Assembly: GCA_035276085.1 (NCBI GenBank)
Contig: DATELY010000215.1
Coordinates: 1-28,875, forward strand
Length of the DNA: 28,875 nt
Direction: 5' to 3'
DNA from: DATELY01 sp035276085
Lineage (GTDB): Bacteria > Pseudomonadota > Gammaproteobacteria > Steroidobacterales > Steroidobacteraceae
Part shown: positions 8,663 through 22,355 of the stretch, piece by piece
Layout of the letters: the number at the start of each line of letters is the position of its first letter
Position numbering within the stretch: position 1 is the first letter of the stretch
Program-made: the position numbers and the translations under genes
The notes under the pieces: model-generated
Database searches by the model: none
Told to the model about the DNA's origin: nothing
What the model saw: the letters and a program-made list of their open reading frames with translations, nothing else

Positions 8663-10954
8663 TCACGCGCTTGCTGGCTCCTGACGCTGTCGCATCTGGC
8701 GTAGCACGCGATCGAGCGCGTGGCCCAGATCTTCCACGGTGTTGGGTTTCAGGATGAGCTCGCGAATGCCGCGCTCACGCGCCACTTCGCGGTCTTCCGG
8801 GCGCACGTAGCCGGAGGTCATCAGCACGGCAAGATCCGCGCGCACCTCGCGCACGGCGGCTGCGAAGTCGAAGCCCGACATCACCGGCATGGAGAGATCC
8901 GTCACGACCACGTCGAAGTCCTGCGGCGCGGCCTTCAGCGCATTCAAGGCAGCGCCCACATCGGTGTAGCCGCTGACACGATAACCCAGGCGCTTCAGCA
9001 CGCGCGTGGTGAGGAAGACGATGGCTTCATCGTCGTCGACATAGAGCACATGCTCGCCGGCGCCTTTCACCCCGCCACGCGATGGCGCAGGGCGGGAAAC
9101 GGCAACGTCCTTTGCAGCGGGGAAGTACAGATCGAATGTCGTGCCGTTGCCGAGCTCACTGTGCACGGCGATGGCACCTTCATGTCCCTTCATGATGCCG
9201 TGGACGACGGACAGTCCCAGCCCTGTGCCCTGGCCGGCCGGCTTGGTCGTGAAGAACGGATCGAAAATACGCTCGAGCACTTCCTTGCTCATGCCGCAGC
9301 CGTCGTCGCGAATGCGAACGCGCGCGTACGGACCGATGCGCAGGTCGCGCGAGGTGGCAGCGAGGTCGGCATCGACGTTCACGGCATCCAGCTCGACTTC
9401 GAGCAGGCCCGCGCGGCGTCCCACGGCGTGTGCTGCATTCGTCGCCAGATTCATGATCACCTGGTGAATCTGCGTGGAGTCCGCCACGATCGACGGCACG
9501 TCGGGATCGAAGCGCGTGCGCATCTGGACCAGTGCGGGCAGCGTCGAGCGCAGCAGCTTCAGTGCTTCCTCCACGACAGCGCGCAGGTCGAGCACTTCGT
9601 GCTTGGGTTCCTGTGCGCGTCCGAACGCGAGGATGCGGCGGACCAGATCGGAGGCGCGGCCCGCGGCCTTCGCGATCTCGCTCAGGCTCTCCTGTGCCGG
9701 ATCATCATCGGGCAGATCGGCGATGGCGAGCCGTGCGTTGCCGCCGATCGCGAGCAGGAAATTGTTGAACTCGTGCGCGATGCCGCCCGCCAGCGTGCCG
9801 AGCGCTTCCATGCGTTGCGAGCGGGTTTGCACGTCGGCAGCGAGCTTGCGTTCGGTCACGTCGCGGTAATTGGCGACGATGCCCTTCACGGCAGGATCGT
9901 GCAGCAGATTCGTGGCGACGCCTTCGAGCCACAGCCAACGGCCGTCATGATGACGGCGACGCCAGAGCACGGGCAGCGACTTGCCCGGCTGGCCGTTCAG
10001 ATAGCGCATGGCCTCCTCGAGCAGCGGCACATCGTAGGGATGCGTGTGCTCGAACGAGTCCGTACCGAGCAAGTCCTCGCACGCGCGTCCCTCGGTAACG
10101 CTCACCGAAGGACTCAGATACAGAAACCGATGCCGTGCATCGACGACGGTGATGCAGTCGGTGCTGTGCTCGATCAGGGCGCGAAAGCGTTCCTCGCTGC
10201 GGCGCAGCTCGGCTTCGATATCCGTGCGCGCATCGATCTCGCGCTGTGCCGCCTGGAACAAGCGTGCATTGTCGAATGCCACGGCCGCTTGCGTCGCGAT
10301 GCCCACGAGGGCGCGCTCGCTGCGATCGGAGAACACACCGGGATTGCGGTGCGCGAAGAACATGCCGCCGAGCAGCTCGCCGTTGCGCGAGATGACGGGC
10401 AGGGCGAGGTAGCTGCGCACGGCGAGCTGGCCCATCGGCACCGCGCACATGGCCGCATGTCGCGCGTAACGTGGATCGACCCGGATGTCATTCGAGCGCA
10501 CGATGCCCTCGGCCTTGAACATCGGCGCGAAGTCCTCGACCGACTGCGGCAGGGGGATACCTTTCAACGCATCGCGATGGAAGCCGGAGGCGGCGTACAG
10601 CATGTACTTTTCGCCGTCCTCTTTCGTCGCCGTGTAATAGAAGGCGCCGTACTCTGCGCCCACGAGTCGCACGCCGGCGTCGGTGACCACTTGCACGAGA
10701 CGATCGAGGTTCAGCTCGGCTGCGAGCGCCGCGCCCGTGTAATTCAGCAGCTCGAGCGTGCGCTTTTCTTCGCGCAGCGCTTGCCACGCGCGCGCCGGCG
10801 AGCCGCGCATGCGACGGCGGTCGAGCGCCGTTCCTTCGGCACCCGTCTGGCGCGCCAGCAATGCGCGCAGATTGTCGTTCTCGACTTCGAGCTCCTGTAC
10901 TCGGCGTTCAAGATCGATCTGGGTGTTCGGATCGGAAGGTTTGAATGGATCCAC
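8663..10954 (-). CDS. GAF-PAS hybrid sensor histidine kinase
   Basis: The 763-residue protein lacks a membrane segment and should be cytoplasmic. It has an N-terminal coiled coil (IDLERRVQELEVENDNLRAL), a GAF domain (about 70-230), a PAS domain (about 245-365, ITVVDARHRFLYLSPS), HisKA with His394 in GIAHEFNNF, a HATPase (DDGCGMS and GTGLGLSVVHG), and a receiver with Asp686 in VVVTDLSMPVMSG. The H-box of the form HEFNN is typical of NtrB-like kinases of this class. The start codon is GTG at 10954; a GAAGG site lies rather far upstream. It converges on the CHASE4 kinase across repeat A. Signal and partner are unknown. Confidence 0.94.
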   Translation of the reverse strand: MDPFKPSDPNTQIDLERRVQELEVENDNLRALLARQTGAEGTALDRRRMRGSPARAWQALREEKRTLELLNYTGAALAAELNLDRLVQVVTDAGVRLVGAEYGAFYYTATKEDGEKYMLYAASGFHRDALKGIPLPQSVEDFAPMFKAEGIVRSNDIRVDPRYARHAAMCAVPMGQLAVRSYLALPVISRNGELLGGMFFAHRNPGVFSDRSERALVGIATQAAVAFDNARLFQAAQREIDARTDIEAELRRSEERFRALIEHSTDCITVVDARHRFLYLSPSVSVTEGRACEDLLGTDSFEHTHPYDVPLLEEAMRYLNGQPGKSLPVLWRRRHHDGRWLWLEGVATNLLHDPAVKGIVANYRDVTERKLAADVQTRSQRMEALGTLAGGIAHEFNNFLLAIGGNARLAIADLPDDDPAQESLSEIAKAAGRASDLVRRILAFGRAQEPKHEVLDLRAVVEEALKLLRSTLPALVQMRTRFDPDVPSIVADSTQIHQVIMNLATNAAHAVGRRAGLLEVELDAVNVDADLAATSRDLRIGPYARVRIRDDGCGMSKEVLERIFDPFFTTKPAGQGTGLGLSVVHGIMKGHEGAIAVHSELGNGTTFDLYFPAAKDVAVSRPAPSRGGVKGAGEHVLYVDDDEAIVFLTTRVLKRLGYRVSGYTDVGAALNALKAAPQDFDVVVTDLSMPVMSGFDFAAAVREVRADLAVLMTSGYVRPEDREVARERGIRELILKPNTVEDLGHALDRVLRQMRQRQEPASA

Positions 10955-11079
10955 GAGCGTGATGACAGCCTTCGGCTACTCCCCCGGATGATGCCGCAGC
11001 GGACTATGGCAGATCGGTGCGACTGCGTGCCATGACGTCGCCCGACACGCAATGACGGCACAGCAAATCGGCATAAACC

Positions 11080-12435
11080 CTACAGTGCGGGCGGCGCAAT
11101 GAAACCACCAATTTCCCGCGCCACCTGGGTCACGAAGTCGATACAGACATGGTCGTGATACTCCGCGCCGATGGCCTGCAACCCGATGGGCAGGCCTTGC
11201 GCATTCAAGCCGACGGGGAAGGCCGTGCTGGGCAGATAACTGGCGGTGGCAAGGCCCGACCAGAAGAGCTGCTGAAAGAACGGCACTTCCATCTCATCGA
11301 CCAGGATCTTGCGCTGTCGCATCGGTGTTCTGTCGTGTGCGATGGCGGCGGTGGGTGCGACGGGACAGACGAGCACATCCCACAGCTGGAAGAACTCGCG
11401 CCAGAGGTGCCGCAGCTTCGTGCGCTCTTCTTCCAACGTCAGCCACTGCCGATGCGTCAGTGCGCTCGCAGGATTCACGAGTCCGTCGACGAGACGGCGA
11501 AACATTTCGTCCGCACGCGTCGCATCGCATTCCGGGCGGGCCGTTTCCGAGACTTGTGCTCCGAGGCGAGCGAGCAGCTGCGCCAGCTGCTGGCCGCGAT
11601 CTGAGATCTCGCGTGCCACGGGTGCATGCCCGTCGTGCAACCAGAACGCGACGCGATAGTCGCGCAAGGATCGTGTGCGACGCGGCAGCGACAGGCGCAC
11701 GGCCGCGGACTGGAATTCGTTCGGCCCGACGAGCAGATCGAGCGCCAATGCAAGATCCTCGGCGCTGCGTGCAAGAGGACCGACGGTTACCAGATCGCCC
11801 ATGCTGACAAATTGCGGCGGGCTGGTGGCCGACGTGGGTATCACGCCGTACGTCGGCTTGTGACCGTACACCCCGCATGCGTGCGCAGGATTGCGAATCG
11901 AGCCGCCGAGGTCCGTGCCCAACTCGAGCGCCGCGAAGCCCGCAGCGATACTGGCCGCGGCACCACCGGAGGAACCGCCGGGCGAGCGCGTCAGATCCCA
12001 GGGATTGTTGGTGCAGCCGAAGATCTCATTGAAGGTCTGCAAATCCTGCAGGCGTGTGGACACATTCGTCTTGCCGAGCACGATCGCTCCTGCCGCGCGC
12101 AGGCGCGCAACCGCGGGATCATCGCGCGTCGCGATGTGAGTTCGGAGGTCCGGATCTCCCCAGGTGGTGGCGAACGAGGCGATGTCGAATGCATCCTTCA
12201 CCGTGATCGGCACGCCATGCAGCGGGCCGACGCGCTCGCCTGAGCTCAGTGAATCATCGGCGCTGCGCGCTCGTGCCAGCGCACGTTCGAAGTCGCGCAC
12301 GACCACGGCATTGATGCTGCCGTCGAAACGCTCGATGCGGGCGATACAGTGCTCGACCAGCTCGACCGCACTGAGCTCCCGCCGGCGGATGCGGTCTGCG
12401 AGTCTGATCGCGCTGTCGAATGCGAGCTCAGCCAA
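11080..12435 (-). CDS. Amidase-signature family hydrolase
   Basis: A 451-residue amidase-signature enzyme, which hydrolyses C-N amide bonds. The Ser-cisSer-Lys triad is complete: Lys80 in ITVKDAFD, cis-Ser155 in SPGGSSGG, and nucleophile Ser179 in TDLGGSIRNPA; the spacings of 75 and 24 equal those of FAAH. Indole-acetamide or aryl-amide hydrolases, and GatA-like proteins, share this fold; absence of gatC or gatB nearby argues against a GatA role. The substrate cannot be read from sequence. The start is TTG at 12435, supported by the ribosome site noted separately and the absence of any nearby Met. Confidence 0.94.
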   Translation of the reverse strand: MAELAFDSAIRLADRIRRRELSAVELVEHCIARIERFDGSINAVVVRDFERALARARSADDSLSSGERVGPLHGVPITVKDAFDIASFATTWGDPDLRTHIATRDDPAVARLRAAGAIVLGKTNVSTRLQDLQTFNEIFGCTNNPWDLTRSPGGSSGGAAASIAAGFAALELGTDLGGSIRNPAHACGVYGHKPTYGVIPTSATSPPQFVSMGDLVTVGPLARSAEDLALALDLLVGPNEFQSAAVRLSLPRRTRSLRDYRVAFWLHDGHAPVAREISDRGQQLAQLLARLGAQVSETARPECDATRADEMFRRLVDGLVNPASALTHRQWLTLEEERTKLRHLWREFFQLWDVLVCPVAPTAAIAHDRTPMRQRKILVDEMEVPFFQQLFWSGLATASYLPSTAFPVGLNAQGLPIGLQAIGAEYHDHVCIDFVTQVAREIGGFIAPPAL

Positions 12436-12442
12436 GCAGGAG

Positions 12443-12447
12443 TCCTC
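12443..12447 (-). promoter_or_regulatory. Ribosome site supporting a TTG start of the amidase gene
   Basis: On the minus strand GAGGA lies 7 nt before TTG 12433-12435. The good spacing is the reason for choosing a TTG start here. Confidence 0.6.
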
Positions 12448-12510
12448 GCGTGGTGTGCCTTGGTGGGCCGTAGCACCGCATTCGGTACCGGGCCCTCCGG
12501 CTCGTCAGTC

Positions 12511-12575
12511 TGCTGGTCGGCTGGCCAGAAGTGCCGAGGAGCATTCTGGCCAGCAAGCCAGCTCGCTAGCCAGCC
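12511..12575. repeat. Inverted array of 8-bp units, family R, copy R2
   Basis: Same design as R1. The inner arms GCTGGCCAGAA (12520-12530) and its complement (12544-12554) are perfect with a 13-nt loop; outside them are further TGCTGGTC units on the left and AGCCAGCT/AGCCAGCC units on the right. It lies between lhr (stop 12618) and the amidase start (12435), on the same strand. Loop sequence differs from R1 while the arms are kept. Confidence 0.85.
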
Positions 12576-12617
12576 GATCGCCAGTGGCCGTGGGTCACTG
12601 TCTGCCCGCGCGCGCGC

Positions 12618-17216
<4,599 letters not shown>

Positions 17217-17219
<3 letters not shown>

Positions 17220-17303
17220 GGGCTGCGGGTTACGGGTGACGGGCTACGGCCAGAATCTTACTCTGGCCGTCGCCCGTAACCTGTCGCCCGTTACCCGTCA
17301 GCG
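17217..17303. repeat. Inverted array of 7-bp units, family T
   Basis: Units GGGTTAC, GGGTGAC and GGGCTAC are tandem at 17228-17248, then ACGGCCAG and a 9-nt loop, then CTGGCCGT and the inverted units to 17303. It occupies the whole gap between spoVR and lhr, covering the spoVR stop (17298-17300) and touching the lhr GTG start. The inner GGCCAGAA motif is shared with family R. Confidence 0.85.
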
Positions 17304-18701
17304 CCGCGTCAGCTCGAGCTGCGTGTTGGGCGCGATCGTGATTTCCACTGCCCGTTTTTCGTTGTCGACGGTGTTGATCGCGACCGGCCGGCGCCACACG
17401 CGCACGATGTACTCCAACACCCGACGTGCTCGCTCGGGGTCCAGCCCGCGACCATCCGTCACATGATCGTGGATCAGTTCTAAGCGCCCATCCAGATGCA
17501 CGCGCTGGACGCTCACAGACGGCGCCCCGAAGCCGTACTTGGGTGCCAGCAAGGCTTCGTGCAGGGCGGGGAGGTCCACCTCCTGCACGAGATACGAGCC
17601 GTTGTTCTGACCCTTGTAGCGGAAGAGCTTCAGCTCGCTCGCCAGTTCGGCCGTCAGATGATTTCTCACGAAGGAGAAGTCGTCGTCTGCCTCCATGGTG
17701 CGGCGCGCAAACTCCAACCCGTTCTTATCCACCAGCTTTTCCCAGATGGAGAAGCCCAGGTGATACGGGTTCGTGTTGAGCGAGACGTTGTCGCCGCTCG
17801 CGGTGGGACGCACGACGTCCGAGTGGCATTTGACCGCGTCGAGGTAGGCCTCCTGCGGGAGGAAGTCCGCTTCGCGCAGTAGCCGCGCATGCCAGTACGA
17901 GGCCCAGCCCTCGTTCATGATCTGGCAGGCGAATACGGGATAGAAATAGAACGACTCTTCGCGCACAGCGAGGAAAATGTCGCGCTCCCAGGGTTCGAGC
18001 TCGGGTGCGTACTGCGCGATGAACCACAGCAGATCCTTCTCCGGATGGGGTGGGATCGGCGCGCGCTTCGGATGAGCATCCTTCTGCGGCCTTGCGGTGT
18101 CGGGCCCGAGTGACGCAAAGCGCTTTGCGAATTCATCCTGCGACATGTCCAGGGGTGCGTCGCTCACGATGTCTTCGTATCGGGCGCGACGCAGTGCCAG
18201 GTCGTTATCGATGTGCTGCTCGAGCGAGAGCGCCGCATCGAGCACTGATTCCACGCGCTCGAGACCATGCTCTTGAATCGCCATCGCGATCTGACGCGCA
18301 TGCGCAGCCGCCTGCTCGACGATGTGCTCACCGACTTGCGACTGACTGCGCTTGAACAGGATGTTGTTGGCCGAGAAGTCGGCATGACCGAGCACGTGCG
18401 CCGTTACGAGGACGTTCTCCGCCGAGCTGTTCGTGCGGGCGAGGTAGGCGCGTCCCGGATTGCCGGGAAACACGACTTCGAACAGCCGCGACAGCCCCAT
18501 GCGGTGCTGAATGAGTTGATAGATGTAGCGCACGCCGAAGGACCAGTGCGGCATGCGCACCGGCAGACCGTAGATCGCGATCTCGGTCATGAAGCTTTCG
18601 GGGACGAGCTCGAATTCGACGGGGTGATAGTTGAGCCCCAGCGCTTTGGCGAGGTGTTCGATTCGGGCGATGTGCGCGCGCCAGTCTTCGATGGTCGTCA
18701 T
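17298..18701 (-). CDS. SpoVR family protein (YcgB-like)
   Basis: A 467-residue SpoVR/YcgB family protein. Recognisable blocks are AIYGLPVRMPHWSFGVRY, the segment ENVLVTAHVLGHADFSANN, CQIMNEGWASYWHARLL, and a C-terminal half with NPYHLGFSIWE. In Bacillus SpoVR is required for spore cortex formation, but this family is common in non-sporulating proteobacteria where it travels with PrkA and DUF444 and its biochemical role is unknown. ATG 18701 fits the family start (MTTIEDWRAH); the frame stays open further upstream into repeat U through a TTG, which I do not accept as the start. The 3' end overlaps palindrome T. Confidence 0.95.
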   Translation of the reverse strand: MTTIEDWRAHIARIEHLAKALGLNYHPVEFELVPESFMTEIAIYGLPVRMPHWSFGVRYIYQLIQHRMGLSRLFEVVFPGNPGRAYLARTNSSAENVLVTAHVLGHADFSANNILFKRSQSQVGEHIVEQAAAHARQIAMAIQEHGLERVESVLDAALSLEQHIDNDLALRRARYEDIVSDAPLDMSQDEFAKRFASLGPDTARPQKDAHPKRAPIPPHPEKDLLWFIAQYAPELEPWERDIFLAVREESFYFYPVFACQIMNEGWASYWHARLLREADFLPQEAYLDAVKCHSDVVRPTASGDNVSLNTNPYHLGFSIWEKLVDKNGLEFARRTMEADDDFSFVRNHLTAELASELKLFRYKGQNNGSYLVQEVDLPALHEALLAPKYGFGAPSVSVQRVHLDGRLELIHDHVTDGRGLDPERARRVLEYIVRVWRRPVAINTVDNEKRAVEITIAPNTQLELTRR

Positions 18702-18710
18702 GGGAATCTC

Positions 18711-18804
18711 GGCGGTTGGCGGTTGGCGGTTCTCGGTTGGCAAGAACTCGGATTCGGCGGCTCTGCCGTCCGAACCAACCGCCAACCGCTAACCGCTAAC
18801 CGCC
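18711..18804. repeat. Inverted array of 7-bp units, family U
   Basis: GGCGGTT units are tandem at 18711-18738, and their inverse AACCGCC/AACCGCT returns at 18776-18804. The loop itself has partial symmetry (TTCGG near 18753 and CCGAA near 18770). It fills the gap between the DUF444 stop (18810) and the spoVR ATG (18701), leaving only 9 nt before the start codon. Confidence 0.85.
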
Positions 18805-18809
18805 TCATG

Positions 18810-19964
18810 TCACGCCGCCTGCTCGCTAAAGAAGTGTCGCACCGCGGCCCAGACATCCTCGGCGCTGCTCACGCGAAATGCGCCCGTGTTCTGGTGCTCG
18901 TGGCCGGCGTCGAGGAAGAGCTTGCCCAGTTCGCTGTCGGGTGCGGCCCCCGCGATGGCAGCGACTTCGAGGAAGCCGGCGTAGTTGCAGTCCTTCAACA
19001 GGTCCGTCAACGAGGCATGCGCCGCCGGTTGATCGGACGGGAAGTTCTCGCCGTCGGAGGCGTAGAACAGGTAGACGTTGTACTGACTCGGGCTGTAGCG
19101 CGCATCGATGATTTCCCGCACCTTCTTCAGGCCGGTCGAGGCCACTGTGCCGCCCGCCCCTGTGACACGGAAGAATTCCTCTTCCTGGAACTCCCAGGCT
19201 TCCGAGGTATGGGCCACGAACACGAGGTCCAGATGACGGTACTGCCGTCGTAAGCCCTGAATCGCCCAGAAGAAAAAGGTCTTCGAGATCTGGCGCTCGC
19301 GCTCGCCCATGCTGCCCGATACATCGAGTAGCAGGAACACGACGGCCTGTGTGGCAGGCTGCTCGCGCTTGGCGAGTTGTCGGAAGCGCAGATCGTCGTC
19401 GGTGAATGCAGGACTGTCGCCGCCGGAACGGGTCTGCACCCCGCGGCGCTTGATCGATTCCTTCATCGAGCGGCGTCGATCCAGTCGGGAGCGTGCACCG
19501 CGGCGATCCCAGCCCTCGCGCGTCCAGTCGTCTTCCTTGGAGCCGCCCTGGCGCTGCTCGAGGTTGGGCAGCTTCATTTCCTCCCAGAGCCAGTCGACGA
19601 TGTCGTCGATACGAAACTCCAGGGTGTACTGGATGCCGCCGTCTTCGTTGCCGCCGGCATTGCTGCGCTCTTCCTTGTCTTGCGGGCGCCCCAGGCGATC
19701 ACCCGGTTTTGCATTGCCCTGGCCCACGCCTTCCTGTTCCTGCGGCGGACGCAGGCGGAAGCGGTAGTGCTCGAGCATCCGCACCGGCACGCGCACGGTG
19801 CTCGCACCTCCGGTCAGTACATCGGCGCCCGCAACGATTTGCGGCAAATGCTGCCGTACGGCATCGCGGACTTTCTCGTTGTGACGGAGCCAATCGCGTG
19901 CACCGCGAGAGAAGAGGTCATACCAGCCCGCTTCGCCTGGTTCACCACCCGAGATGTCGCTCAT
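18810..19964 (-). CDS. DUF444 family protein with vWA-like domain (YeaH/YhbH)
   Basis: A 384-residue DUF444 protein, somewhat shorter than E. coli YeaH. After an N-terminal region with RGARDWLRHNEKVRDAVR, there is a polar Gln/Gly/Glu-rich stretch, then TLEFRIDDIVDWLWEEMKLP, a basic RRRSMKESIKRRG segment, and a von Willebrand A-like domain with the metal-site motif LLDVSGSMG (Asp214 of DxSxS). A vWA domain suggests a binding adaptor for the PrkA kinase. The start is ATG 19964 with a GGGAG ribosome site 6 nt upstream (19971-19975). It lies between prkA and spoVR, all on one strand. Confidence 0.95.
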   Translation of the reverse strand: MSDISGGEPGEAGWYDLFSRGARDWLRHNEKVRDAVRQHLPQIVAGADVLTGGASTVRVPVRMLEHYRFRLRPPQEQEGVGQGNAKPGDRLGRPQDKEERSNAGGNEDGGIQYTLEFRIDDIVDWLWEEMKLPNLEQRQGGSKEDDWTREGWDRRGARSRLDRRRSMKESIKRRGVQTRSGGDSPAFTDDDLRFRQLAKREQPATQAVVFLLLDVSGSMGERERQISKTFFFWAIQGLRRQYRHLDLVFVAHTSEAWEFQEEEFFRVTGAGGTVASTGLKKVREIIDARYSPSQYNVYLFYASDGENFPSDQPAAHASLTDLLKDCNYAGFLEVAAIAGAAPDSELGKLFLDAGHEHQNTGAFRVSSAEDVWAAVRHFFSEQAA

Positions 19965-20055
19965 CTGCCGCTCCCAAGTGCCAGCCCGTCAGTCCATCCT
20001 CAAGCCGCTGCTCTACCTCAAACTTCGTACGAACGAGCCGAGCATGAGCGCGGTG

Positions 20056-22008
20056 TCACTCCTGTGCCAATAACGTCGTCACATAACTCAATGCTTCTTT
20101 CGCGCTGTGATCGTCGTAACCGTACTCGTCGATCAGTCGATCCTGCACAGCGGAAATCTTCTTGCGCGCTTCGTCATCCGGACGGGCCGCAGAAGTCACC
20201 AACCTCAATACATCACGACGCTCCTCGAACAAGTATTGTTCGATCGCCTCGCGCATGCGCGCATGGCTGTTGAGCGTGAACTTCTCGCCGGCCTTGAACG
20301 CCACCATCGCTTTGCGCACGACCTCCTGCCGGTACGTGAGCTTGCCGGACTCGGAGACTTTGATCTTCTCCTCCACCGAGCGCATGAAGCGTTCGTCGGC
20401 CGGGCGGGTTTCGCCCGTGATCGGGTCGGTGACCTCGCGGTGATCCAGTGATGCCTCGACCTCGTCCAGATACTTGTCCAACAGCTCCTGCGCTTCGTCC
20501 TCGAAGGAGGCAAACAGCGCACGGTGCACGTCTTCCTTCACCCAACGGTTGTAGAAGTCCTTGCGCGCCATCACGAGATAGTCGATCCAGAGCTTCTTTG
20601 CCTTCGCATCCATCCGCGAATCGGTTTCGATCGCATCCTTGAGCCCGAGCAGCACTTCCATGCTCGTGAGGCTCTTCTTGTCCGTGCGCGTAATGGAGTT
20701 CGAAATGGCGTTGATCACGAAGCGTGGGCTGACACCCGTGAGACCTTCCTCCGGCGCTTCAGCACGCAGGCGCGTCACTTCGCTGTCGGAGAAGCCTTCG
20801 ACACTCTCGCCCGCATACAGCCGCAGCTTCTTGGGCAGGTCCAAGCCTTCGCGCTCCGGCTTCATCAGGCGGGTCAACACGGAGAACACGGCTGCAACAC
20901 GCAGCGCATGCGGATCCATGTGCACGTCGCGGAAAGCAGGCGCAGCGGACACCAGCTTGTTGTAGATGCGCGCTTCGTCGGTGTAGGAGAGCGTATACGG
21001 CACTTTTACGATCACCATGCGATCGAGCAGCGCTTCGTTCTCCTTCTCCTGCAAGAATTTGTGGAACTCCGCGAGGTTCGTGTGGGCGAGAATGGTCTCG
21101 TCGAGATAGATCAACGGGAAGCGCGACACCTTGACGTTCTTTTCCTGAGTCAACGTGAGCAGCAGGTACAGGAACTCACGCTTCACCTTCAGGATCTCGA
21201 TCATTTCGAGCACGCCACGGCTCGCGGCGTACACCGCGCCCGACCAGGACCACGCGCGCGGATCGCCTTCATCGCCGAACTGCGCCACCTTCGAAAGATC
21301 CACCGAGCCGACGAGGTCGGCGAGATCCGCCGTCGTGGGATCGTGCGGTGCGTACGTACCGACACCGACACGTGCCGCTTCCGACAAGAACACACGCTCC
21401 ACCGGCATACGCAGAAAGTCACCTTCGAATTCACGCTCCAATCGATCGCGCGCCCATGGGCTCAGCTCGCCGCGCACTTCGACGCCGTACGTGTCGCGGA
21501 ACTCCGCACGCAAGCTGGACGGAATGAGATTCAGCGGCGACTCGTGCATCGGCGAGCCTTGCAGCGCATACACCGCGCCTTCTTCGGTATGGCTGTACTC
21601 CTCGAGTCCCCGCTTGAGCAGAATGGCCATCGTGGATTTGCCCCCCGAAGGCGGGCCGAGCAGCAACAGCAGACGGCGGCCGACATCGGAGCCGGACGCG
21701 GCTGCTTTGAAATAATCGACGATACGGCCGAGCGGATCGTCGATGCCGAAGAGCTCGCGGCGGAACAGTTCTTTTGGCGACGGTGTGTCGCCTTCGCTTA
21801 CACCCGTACGGCCGTACCAGCAGAACATGTCCCAAAGGTATTCGTGGCTCGTGCGTGCCAGTGCGCGCGCCTGCCCCGGGACCACGGTGCGGAGGAATTC
21901 TCCAAAGGTGCCCGACCAATGCTTGGCACGATGAACACGACTGAACGCGCTGAGCGCGTCGACAAAGTTTTCACCGCGCTGCGCGGATCCCTTTGTACTA
22001 TCAGACAT
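20056..22008 (-). CDS. prkA: PrkA-type serine protein kinase (YeaG-like)
   Basis: A 650-residue PrkA/YeaG family kinase. The N-terminal AAA-type module has Walker A GPPSGGKST (118-126, Lys124) and later LIYLDETILAHTN; the C-terminal domain carries the kinase-associated KKLWIDYLVMARKDFYN and YDDHSAKEALSYV segments. In E. coli yeaG-yeaH respond to nitrogen and stationary-phase stress; the target of this kinase is not known from sequence. It is the first gene in a run with DUF444 and spoVR. The reading frame is open to a GTG at 22023, but ATG 22008 is preferred because of its strong ribosome site. Confidence 0.96.
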   Translation of the reverse strand: MSDSTKGSAQRGENFVDALSAFSRVHRAKHWSGTFGEFLRTVVPGQARALARTSHEYLWDMFCWYGRTGVSEGDTPSPKELFRRELFGIDDPLGRIVDYFKAAASGSDVGRRLLLLLGPPSGGKSTMAILLKRGLEEYSHTEEGAVYALQGSPMHESPLNLIPSSLRAEFRDTYGVEVRGELSPWARDRLEREFEGDFLRMPVERVFLSEAARVGVGTYAPHDPTTADLADLVGSVDLSKVAQFGDEGDPRAWSWSGAVYAASRGVLEMIEILKVKREFLYLLLTLTQEKNVKVSRFPLIYLDETILAHTNLAEFHKFLQEKENEALLDRMVIVKVPYTLSYTDEARIYNKLVSAAPAFRDVHMDPHALRVAAVFSVLTRLMKPEREGLDLPKKLRLYAGESVEGFSDSEVTRLRAEAPEEGLTGVSPRFVINAISNSITRTDKKSLTSMEVLLGLKDAIETDSRMDAKAKKLWIDYLVMARKDFYNRWVKEDVHRALFASFEDEAQELLDKYLDEVEASLDHREVTDPITGETRPADERFMRSVEEKIKVSESGKLTYRQEVVRKAMVAFKAGEKFTLNSHARMREAIEQYLFEERRDVLRLVTSAARPDDEARKKISAVQDRLIDEYGYDDHSAKEALSYVTTLLAQE

Positions 22009-22015
22009 CGAGCGG

Positions 22016-22021
22016 CCCTCC
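22016..22021 (-). promoter_or_regulatory. Strong ribosome site setting the prkA start
   Basis: GGAGGG on the minus strand lies 7 nt before the ATG at 22006-22008, which decides for this start over the upstream GTG. Confidence 0.75.
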
Positions 22022-22080
22022 ACTGTAGTGCCGGACGTGATGAGCGGTTACAAATTTGCTGCGGTGATGGTTCGGTGACT

Positions 22081-22095
22081 TGAGCATAACGCTCA
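22081..22095. promoter_or_regulatory. Candidate operator/-10 region upstream of prkA
   Basis: A 5-bp inverted repeat TGAGC-ATAAC-GCTCA contains, on the minus strand, TATGCT, a possible -10 box (22083-22088). No good -35 is found at 16-18 nt. I looked for a sigma-54 site (GG-N10-GC with TTGC), expected from E. coli yeaGH, and did not see a convincing one. Confidence 0.25.
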
Positions 22096-22355
22096 TCTCG
22101 AAACGATCGGCCAAGCTACCAATGACCCTGCGTCGTAAGTGAAAGACTGATCCACCCTTGCACATGTTCCATTGCAAGTTGCGCAAAGCTGGTGCAGCCG
22201 GCTCGCGAGTGCAAAGCCAAAAAGGGAAACGCGCGGATAGATGAAAGAGTACGTCCGCTAGTGAGAAGGGACGTCGAGATCGAGGAATGTGTCCGAAGCC
22301 TCGCGGCCGTTGTTCCAACTGCCAACCCCTGTGGCGGTCACCCACGCGGACGAAC
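22096..22355. other. Non-coding stretch upstream of prkA
   Basis: This part of the 605-bp space between prkA and lon has visibly lower G+C than the neighbouring genes. I see no tRNA, no family A or inverted-array repeat and no convincing ORF. A short non-conserved frame crosses it. It may carry distal control sites for prkA. Confidence 0.4.

Noticed and set aside
18702..18785. N-terminal extension of SpoVR from a TTG at 18785
   Set aside because: It would translate palindrome U and lacks family similarity; ATG 18701 fits the family start.
22024..22130. Sigma-54 promoter upstream of prkA, expected from E. coli yeaGH
   Set aside because: No GG-N10-GC pair with the flanking TTGC was found by eye.
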